From Verrucomicrobiaceae bacterium (GTDB taxonomy: Bacteria > Verrucomicrobiota > Verrucomicrobiia > Verrucomicrobiales > Verrucomicrobiaceae): a stretch of 64,000 bases of DNA. The position numbers were made by a program, and so were the translations under genes. The notes beneath the pieces are model-generated. The model was not told the DNA's origin. It searched no databases and saw nothing but the letters and a program-made list of their open reading frames with translations. This document shows, piece after piece, positions 59,175 to 64,000 of the stretch; position 1 is the first letter of the stretch; the number at the start of each line of letters is the position of its first letter. The stretch covers positions 34,878 through 98,877 of the forward strand of contig JAIXYN010000070.1 of NCBI GenBank assembly GCA_027490195.1, in the 5' to 3' direction.

Positions 59175-59969
59175 TTACCCCTGAGCACCGGCTGTGGAGG
59201 CGCGGAACTGGGGGAGGTCCAGGAGGATGTTTTGGCTGCGCATGAGGGTTTCGCCAATGAGGAGGGAGTCGGCACCGGCTTCGGCGAGGCGGAGGGCGTC
59301 GGCGGGAGATTTGATGCCGCTTTCCGAGACGAGAACGATGTCGTCCGGGATTTCTTCGGCGAGTTGCTCGGTGGTGGCGAGATCGACGGTGAAGGACTTC
59401 AGGTTGCGGTTGTTGACGCCGATGATGCGGGCGTCGGTGGCGAGGGCGCGTTCGAGTTCGGGGAGATTGTGAACTTCGACAAGGGCATCGAGCTGGAAGG
59501 TATGGGCGACTTCGAGGAGGTGCTCCAGCGTGGGCTGGTCAAGCGCGGCGACGATGAGGAGGATGGCGTCTGCCCCAGCGACGACGGCTTCAAAGATCTG
59601 CGCTTCGTGAATGATGAAGTCTTTGCGAAGGCAGGGAATGTCGAGCTGCTCGCGGATCAGCGCGAGGTATTCCAGGCGACCTTGGAAGTATTTTTCGTCG
59701 GTGAGGACGGAGATGGCGCTGGCTCCGGCTTTTTCATAGCCACGGGCGATGGTGAGTGGATCAAAGTCTGCCGCGATGGTGCCGACGGAGGGCGAGGCGC
59801 GTTTGACTTCGGCGATGATGCTGAGGCGGGTGGGGTCCGCGCGGAGGGCGTCATAAAAGGAGCGCACGTCATTGCGCAGGGCAGCGGCGGCGCGGAGCTT
59901 TTCAGCGCGCGGGAGCAGGCGTTGCAATTCGGTGTGCTTGTGGGCGATGATTTCGTCCAGCTTATTCAT
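59175..59969 (-). CDS. trpC: Indole-3-glycerol phosphate synthase
   Basis: 264 residues from ATG 59969 (MNKLDEII); four upstream codons are less typical. It closes the indole ring from carboxyphenylamino-deoxyribulose 5-phosphate in tryptophan synthesis. Conserved blocks: AEVKRASPSVGTI (catalytic Lys), VLTDEKYFQG, IPCLRKDFIIHEAQIFEA, IIGVNNRNLKSFTVDL and VSESGI. The TIM barrel is complete and the length is normal. No other trp gene lies near it in this window. Confidence 0.95.
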   Translation of the reverse strand: MNKLDEIIAHKHTELQRLLPRAEKLRAAAALRNDVRSFYDALRADPTRLSIIAEVKRASPSVGTIAADFDPLTIARGYEKAGASAISVLTDEKYFQGRLEYLALIREQLDIPCLRKDFIIHEAQIFEAVVAGADAILLIVAALDQPTLEHLLEVAHTFQLDALVEVHNLPELERALATDARIIGVNNRNLKSFTVDLATTEQLAEEIPDDIVLVSESGIKSPADALRLAEAGADSLLIGETLMRSQNILLDLPQFRASTAGAQG

Positions 59970-60080
59970 AGGGGTGCGCACCGTGGCGGAGGGATGACGT
60001 TGTGCAACCCTCGACTGAAGGCAAATACGCCTACAGGGGCTTCTTGACGTCCTAGATGATGCAGGCTCTGTCTAGCAAGA

Positions 60081-60347
60081 ATGCCCGAAGTGCCCATCAG
60101 CCCCGCCGCCGTGATCGACCTGCTCACCGCCGAACACATCCTCGAACCCCAGGAAGCCCTAGCACCAGACACGGACCTTTTTTCCATGGGTCTGGACTCC
60201 ATGGCGATGATGCAGCTGCTGCTGCTGATCGAGGAACGCTTCCGTTTGACGATCAATCCGGCGGAGATGACGCGGGAGCGTTTTGCCACGGCAACCGCGC
60301 TGGCCGGCTTTTTGGAAGAAAAACGCCGCCTGCCTGATGCTGCATGA
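60081..60347 (+). CDS. Acyl carrier protein-like, phosphopantetheine-binding
   Basis: 88 residues. A four-helix acyl carrier domain with the Ser40 attachment site in D-x-F-S-M-G-L-D-S-M-A-M-M-Q-L, followed by an acidic helix (LLIEERFRLTI) and a final helix (ATALAGFLEEK). The phosphopantetheinyl Ser carries acyl or aminoacyl groups. No acyl transferase or synthase is nearby, so it may serve a dispersed system. A start at ATG 60081 is standard; the gap to the divergent trpC is 111 bp. Confidence 0.9.
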   Translation: MPEVPISPAAVIDLLTAEHILEPQEALAPDTDLFSMGLDSMAMMQLLLLIEERFRLTINPAEMTRERFATATALAGFLEEKRRLPDAA

Positions 60348-60536
60348 AGCGTGTGGATGGATCGGCCTGGAGAGCCGCCTGCATCTGTACATTCAGATCC
60401 GAGGCCGTAGGCAGAAGCTGATTTTCGATGAAGGAGATTTTTGTCCCTGAATATGCCGGGCTCGAATGGCACTCATTAAGAGGGGTGCTCTTGGTTTGTG
60501 GGGCCGGCGGGACGCTCTGCGTGTGGCGGAACTCTT

Positions 60537-60585
60537 TGCAGACGCTGCTGGTCTTTATTCCGCAGCCCTTTCAGGGTCGATCAGA
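60537..60585 (+). repeat. Double-hairpin repeat, internally deleted copy G
   Basis: AGACGCTGCTGGT is followed almost directly by ATTCCGCAGCCCTTTCAGGG: the 5' end and hairpin 2 remain, while GGGTTTGC and hairpin 1 are missing. Confidence 0.6.
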
Positions 60586-60654
60586 GGACTGGAAGAGCGG
60601 ATGGTGTCAGATTTGAATGGCACGGCGGAAGCGTGGGCACAATGACTCCATCAA

Positions 60655-60747
60655 AAAATGCCAGGGAACCGCGACATGGACAGGCAGGCTGCCGTTGCTT
60701 CCGTCAGGACCTGGCGGGGTTCGCAAGCTGAGCATCCGCGGCCCCTG
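60655..60747 (-). ncRNA. ffs: Bacterial signal recognition particle RNA (4.5S-like)
   Basis: The RNA (minus strand) starts GGGGCCGCGG at 60745 and ends ...CGCGGTTCCCTGG at 60661, so the ends pair with a G-U wobble. The conserved tip reads CCAGGTCC-UGAC-GGAAGCA: the asymmetric loop motif AGGTCC...GGAAGCA is the Ffh-binding site. The tetraloop is UGAC (URRC class), not the usual GNRA. A TTTTTT run directly after the helix at 60658-60653 suggests intrinsic termination. It binds Ffh for co-translational membrane targeting. Confidence 0.9.
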
Positions 60748-60759
60748 ACGCCTTTGATT

Positions 60760-60790
60760 TAGCCGCTGGGGCCATCGGGCACAAGCAAGA
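60760..60790 (-). promoter_or_regulatory. Possible promoter of the SRP RNA
   Basis: On the minus strand TTGTGC is followed after 17 bp by TAAATC, about 10-15 bp before the RNA 5' end. Confidence 0.4.
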
Positions 60791-60871
60791 TTCCAGCCTA
60801 AAGGCAAAATGTGTGAAAATTGGTGTTGTCGAAAGCCAGCGTTTCCGGTAAAAACGAGGTTCTTAATTCTC

Positions 60872-60877
60872 TATAAT
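60872..60877 (+). promoter_or_regulatory. TATAAT -10 box of the coiled-coil gene
   Basis: A consensus TATAAT at 60872-60877 would place the transcript start near 60884, about 5 nt before the ATG at 60889. The -35 region (TAAAAA) is weak. Confidence 0.45.
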
Positions 60878-60888
60878 CACGCTTTCGT

Positions 60889-61989
60889 ATGGTCTGGAAA
60901 ATCTTATCTGCTCTGTCTGCCGTCTGTCTCGGCACCGCCTGCTATTTTGCGTGGGCCAACCAAAAACTGCTCGTTGAGGAGCGGAAACGCGAGGGTTTCG
61001 CGAACGACAACCTGGCTGCCATTACGGCCCACATCGCCAAAGCGGAAGAGGCAAAAAAGAGCCGTGAGACGCAGCGTGACATGGCCAATCAGGAGCTTGA
61101 AACCGCCAAGACTTCCGTGGCAGACTTTGCTGCCAAGGCAGTGGCGGCAGATCAGGAACTGGCTGTCGTGAAGACCAATCTGGAGCAAACCTCGAAAGTG
61201 GTGGCCCAAAACCAGAAGCAGATTGAGGAAGCTGGCGACATCAAGGCGCTGCTGGCTCAGATCGATGTCATTAAAAAAGAACGTGCCGAAGCCGAGGCGG
61301 CGCTGGCCAACCAGACGCAGCATCTGGCTGCCGCCCAGGAAAGAATCACCAGCCTTACCAATGCCGCCAAAGAGGCTGAGGAGCGCGAAGCCCGTGGCCG
61401 GCGCGGTATTGTTGACGATGATTTCACCGCCAAGGTCTCCTATGCGTACACCGACTGGGGCTTTGTGGTGCTCAATAAGGGCAACGGTGGTGGTGTTTTT
61501 GCCAATGCGGATCTCGAAGTGAAACGCGGCAAAGACGTTGTGGCCAAGCTGAGAGTCCGTGATGTGGAGCAGAATTCCTCCGTGGCCGATCTGGTCAAAG
61601 GCAGCCTTGCTGAAGGCGAGCGCATTCGCTCGGGTGATCTTGTGGTCGCCGCCGCTGAGCAGAGCGCCAACAAGGCCGCAGCCAAACCAGCCGACGGAGC
61701 CGCCCCTGCCACTGCAACACCGGGAGCCCCCGCTGCTGCCCCAACCACTCCTCCCGCAGCAGGCGCGATGGGCTCTGATCCTTTCGGTGCGCCTGCGGCT
61801 CCTGCGCCGGCTGCAGCACCTGCCATGGGTGCTGATCCATTTGGAGCGCCTGCGGCTCCTGCGCCAGCTGCAGCTCCCGCCATGGGTGCTGATCCGTTTG
61901 GTGCCGCCCCACCTGCAGCCCCTCCTGCCGGGGGTGCCAAGCCGCCAAGTACTGAGGATCCTTTTGGTACAGCACCTCCCGCCAAATAA
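60889..61989 (+). CDS. Membrane-anchored coiled-coil protein with DPFG-repeat tail
   Basis: 366 residues. A TM helix (about 3-24) is followed by a coiled coil to about 165 (EEAKKSRETQRDMANQELE and similar). A beta domain at about 180-265 (YTDWGFVVLNKGNGGGVF, EVKRGKDVVAKLRVRDVE, RIRSGDLVVA) is reminiscent of MreC's second domain. The tail from residue 280 is Ala/Pro-rich and contains 19-residue repeats carrying DPFG. The family is not recognised. It is 49 bp upstream of a relative of the same layout. Confidence 0.7.
   Translation: MVWKILSALSAVCLGTACYFAWANQKLLVEERKREGFANDNLAAITAHIAKAEEAKKSRETQRDMANQELETAKTSVADFAAKAVAADQELAVVKTNLEQTSKVVAQNQKQIEEAGDIKALLAQIDVIKKERAEAEAALANQTQHLAAAQERITSLTNAAKEAEEREARGRRGIVDDDFTAKVSYAYTDWGFVVLNKGNGGGVFANADLEVKRGKDVVAKLRVRDVEQNSSVADLVKGSLAEGERIRSGDLVVAAAEQSANKAAAKPADGAAPATATPGAPAAAPTTPPAAGAMGSDPFGAPAAPAPAAAPAMGADPFGAPAAPAPAAAPAMGADPFGAAPPAAPPAGGAKPPSTEDPFGTAPPAK
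61768..61938 (+). repeat. 57-bp tandem repeat inside the coiled-coil gene
   Basis: Three in-frame units of 57 bp start at 61768, 61825 and 61882; the first two are nearly identical at the protein level (MG-DPFGAPAAPAPAAAPA), the third is diverged. Another DPFG follows. Confidence 0.85.
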
Positions 61990-62038
61990 ACGCTGCCAGC
62001 CGCTCTTCGCCTGATTTCTTTTCCCGACTCTCTTTCCC

Positions 62039-62839
62039 ATGACCAAAGTTCTTTTCATCCTTAGCGCAGTGGTGATTCTCGTAGCCAGCTTCTTCGCCTA
62101 TCAAAACGGGCGTGAGTTTGCCGAAGTGCGCACCAAGATTGCTGGCATTAACGCCAGCATTAAGAACGAAAAGCTAGCTCAGGACAAGCTGCTGAAGGCA
62201 GGCACAGGTGAGGTGCCGAAGCTGGCGGCCGAAATCGTCCGCGTGCAGGGAGATCTGGATGTCGAGAACGAGAAGCTCAAGGCGCAGAAAAACAAGCTGG
62301 CCAATACCCAGGATGAAATCACGCGTACCCAGGCGGAACTGGCGGTGAAAGAAACGAAGAAAAAGGAACTGGAAGAACTCCTCAAGGGCCTCCCTCAGGG
62401 CATGAAACCGGAGACCATGGCCGAAGACATCCAAAAGCTGAAGAAGGAAAAGCTCGAATTTGAATCACTGGCCGAAATTAAGAAGAAAGAGGTGGCCGCT
62501 GAAGAGGACAAAGTCGCTGGCATTCAAAAGCGTGTGGATGAAGTGATGCACAAAATCGAGGACCGCCGCAAAAACTTCGAGCGCAACAGCCTGAGTTCCC
62601 GCATCATCGCCGTGAACTATGACTGGGGTTTTGTGATCATTGATGCGGGTAAGAGCTCCGGTCTCACCGAGCAGACCAAATTGATTGTCACCCGCGGCGC
62701 ACTGACTGTCGGCAAAATCAGCATCATGTCTGTGGATGGGAAAAATTCCATGGCATCGATTGTGACAGATGCCGTCGTCAATGGTCAGGTGATCATGCCG
62801 GGAGATCGGGTCATCCTCGAAAACTTGGTGCAAAATTGA
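62039..62839 (+). CDS. Membrane-anchored coiled-coil protein, paralog of the upstream gene
   Basis: 266 residues. TM helix about 3-22 (VLFILSAVVILVASFFAYQ), long coiled coil (about 25-175, KKKELEELLKGLPQG in the middle), then a beta domain similar to the upstream protein: YDWGFVIIDAGKSSGLTEQT and IMPGDRVILEN. It lacks the DPFG tail. Both may form a stalk-and-beta complex on the periplasmic face; function unknown. Same strand and spacing imply co-transcription. Confidence 0.72.
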   Translation: MTKVLFILSAVVILVASFFAYQNGREFAEVRTKIAGINASIKNEKLAQDKLLKAGTGEVPKLAAEIVRVQGDLDVENEKLKAQKNKLANTQDEITRTQAELAVKETKKKELEELLKGLPQGMKPETMAEDIQKLKKEKLEFESLAEIKKKEVAAEEDKVAGIQKRVDEVMHKIEDRRKNFERNSLSSRIIAVNYDWGFVIIDAGKSSGLTEQTKLIVTRGALTVGKISIMSVDGKNSMASIVTDAVVNGQVIMPGDRVILENLVQN

Positions 62840-62859
62840 TTTAGAGGGTGCATAGGGAG

Positions 62860-63063
62860 GACCTCATGAAGACACGACTTCTCAGCCTTCTGCTTTTGGC
62901 GACCACCGCCGCATGCACCCTTTCCTCATGCGCCTCGGATGAACCGAAGCGGAAGAAGGTGGTGGGACCGGATTCCAGTGGGTATAGCAGCCTTCCGTGG
63001 AACCGTCCGCGGTCTTGGGAAGGTAACGCCAGATACGGCGGCATGGTTCCCGGCAGCCGCTAA
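62860..63063 (+). CDS. Small lipoprotein
   Basis: 65 residues from ATG 62866 with an excellent ribosome binding site (AGGGAGG, 5 nt before). The signal peptide has a lipobox-like LSSC23 or TAAC, so Cys would be lipidated after cleavage. The mature part is short, basic then Gly-rich (KRKKVVGPDSSGYSSLPWNRP). No family is recognised. It lies 26 bp after the coiled-coil genes, and may be made with them. The span given includes the ribosome binding site. Confidence 0.72.
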   Translation, partial: DLMKTRLLSLLLLATTAACTLSSCASDEPKRKKVVGPDSSGYSSLPWNRPRSWEGNARYGGMVPGSR

Positions 63064-63165
63064 TTCTACTTTGGCAGGTTAGCGGGGGTTGGGGGCTGGC
63101 GGCACGTTCTGAGCGCGGCGGAGCTTCTTGGAAAGGCCCATTCTTCGCTAAAGCTACGAAGGGCA

Positions 63166-63296
63166 GGCATGCTGGTGGACGTGGTGTATGGCGAAGGCGC
63201 TGGGATGGCTTTCCGGCACTAAACATCCGGTTCCAGGGTAGCCTCGCTGAGGCTCGGCAACCCTTCGCCAGGATGCGCAGTCCCGTTGGGACTGGG
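63166..63296 (+). repeat. Double-hairpin dispersed repeat, copy F
   Basis: GGATGGCTTTCCGG, hairpin 1 variant (CCAGGGTAGCCTCGCTGAGG ... AACCCTTCG) and hairpin 2 CAGTCCC-GTT-GGGACTG. It belongs to the same subfamily as copy E. Confidence 0.75.
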
Positions 63297-63577
63297 GGCA
63301 AGCGGAATGGGATGACACTAGACCCTAGCAACCTGCTAAGAGCATTCCAAGACATCAGATGTGATGCCGCAGGAAAGACAGCCCGATGGATTTTATGCCC
63401 TCTGATCACTTACCCAAGTAGAACTAAGCTCTGCCCTGCTGTGGCACCCATTGCTGGCACGACCTGCCCTGAAATCGCTCAAGGGGCGAGGGTGGCCCAT
63501 TGATGGTTGGCGCTCTACGGCTGTGCATCACCCACTTTCAGAAGAAACCAGTCTCTAACTGAGTGGGTGCGGTGCGC

Positions 63578-63767
63578 CCGTCTATCGGCGACGATAAGGA
63601 CGGCGAACCTTTTGGATAGCCTGCGATGGGACAGACCCGAAATTACGGACCCGCGCAGCGGTTCCCTACCAGCGCTGGGGTATCGGGCTGCGTGGGGCGG
63701 GTAGCCCGCACTTCTCATACCACGCGCAGTTGAAAATGAGTCTGAAGATCCTCCTTCGTGAGAAGGA
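63578..63767 (+). ncRNA. Possible structured RNA with GNRA-capped hairpins
   Basis: CCGTC-TATCG with loop GCGA and CGATA-AG-GACGG (63578-63603) and TCCTTC-GTGA-GAAGGA (63752-63767) are perfect stems with GNRA loops. GTGCG at 63571 resembles a group II intron 5' end, but no domain V is seen before the window ends. RNA class is not identified. Confidence 0.35.
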
Positions 63768-64000
63768 TGGCGGATGGTCTCACAAGCTGTCTGGAGAACT
63801 ACGCAGTGAGTTTTGAACCGCACAGTGCGAAGAATGGGAGGTGTCTGTGCGCGCACGGTAAATGCTGGGGAGTGCGAAGTCCCTCGCAGTCGGGCGGTTT
63901 GGCGGAGATGGCGCTGGGCGATGAAATGCCTTGGACGCCAAACACGACCAACCTACAACCCCGAGCGCCGGGCCTTGCATCTGTTTGGGAACAGGTTTCC

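Larger units (their letters stand above)
60348..60888. other. 541-bp region holding the SRP RNA and a truncated double-hairpin repeat
   Basis: No protein gene is supported. The SRP RNA lies at 60661-60747 on the minus strand. A deleted double-hairpin copy is at 60537-60585. Confidence 0.55.
63064..64000. other. 937-bp region without a recognised gene; repeats and structured-RNA-like sequence
   Basis: Double-hairpin copy F is at 63166-63296. From about 63400 onward there are several perfect stems closed by GNRA tetraloops. A 113-codon open frame on the minus strand at 63515-63856 has no family features and its protein is not supported. Confidence 0.5.

Noticed and set aside
60348..60650. tRNA gene next to the SRP RNA
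   Set aside because: No cloverleaf or GGTTCGA T-loop was found in this or other gaps.
63515..63856. Minus-strand open frame of 113 codons at the window end
   Set aside because: No family features; it covers hairpins that look RNA-like.

Overview
The window looks like a chromosomal segment of a Verrucomicrobiota bacterium, probably close to Prosthecobacter/Verrucomicrobium. The evidence is gene content typical of the PVC superphylum: DUF1501 proteins, a DUF1549/DUF1553 cytochrome-like protein, a PVC-type heme-binding dehydrogenase, many secreted neutral-ceramidase-like and SGNH hydrolases, a DUF1080 protein, a DUF4838 protein and a PEP-CTERM beta-strand-repeat protein. Few start codons have a Shine-Dalgarno sequence. 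No prophage, insertion sequence, CRISPR array or replication origin was recognised. This is read by eye; no database search was run.

Layout. 0-5.6 kb: a secreted YHYH/EF-hand/PEBP protein, divergent from a CpxRA-like two-component pair. 5.6-12.2 kb: two neutral-ceramidase-like enzymes flank a heme-binding dehydrogenase, an M15 dipeptidase-like protein and a RidA protein, all on the minus strand. 12.2-21.9 kb: a tightly packed minus-strand surface-catabolism locus with a tandem DUF1501 pair, a cytochrome c/WD40 protein, a PPC-domain protein and a DUF1549/1553 protein. 21.9-30.7 kb: a zinc phospholipase C-like enzyme, a ceramidase/alpha-beta hydrolase fusion, a beta-helix protein, an SGNH hydrolase and a caspase-fold C25-like protein. 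30.7-31.5 kb: noncoding, with a 101-bp tandem repeat. 31.5-42.9 kb: HpcH aldolase, DUF4838 protein, GTP-PEPCK, PEP-CTERM beta-strand protein, glutamine-amidotransferase-like protein, two SGNH paralogs and DUF1080. 43.3-48.2 kb: kefF-kefC-like K+ efflux pair, EamA permease with no normal start codon, and an rpiB pseudogene with an internal deletion.

48.4-52.8 kb is a minus-strand redox/electrophile cluster: pirin, DoxX, old yellow enzyme, VOC, rhodanese-YceI fusion and nitroreductase. Three of its genes (DoxX, OYE, nitroreductase) have the same phased 10-bp direct repeat directly before the start codon. This is the best candidate here for an undescribed co-regulated system. 53.3-64 kb: a PQQ-like propeller/EF-hand protein, DUF1501 divergent from a LysR regulator, trpC, an acyl carrier protein, the SRP RNA, two related coiled-coil membrane proteins and a small lipoprotein. 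The last 0.9 kb has no recognised gene but looks like structured RNA.

Several intergenic regions hold dispersed repeats. The clearest is a ~130-bp element with two hairpins (six copies plus one internally deleted copy). Its second stem varies by compensatory base changes between copies.

Together the genes suggest a heterotroph that breaks down complex external polymers (polysaccharides, lipids) with secreted, often multi-domain enzymes, and has gluconeogenic capacity (PEPCK).
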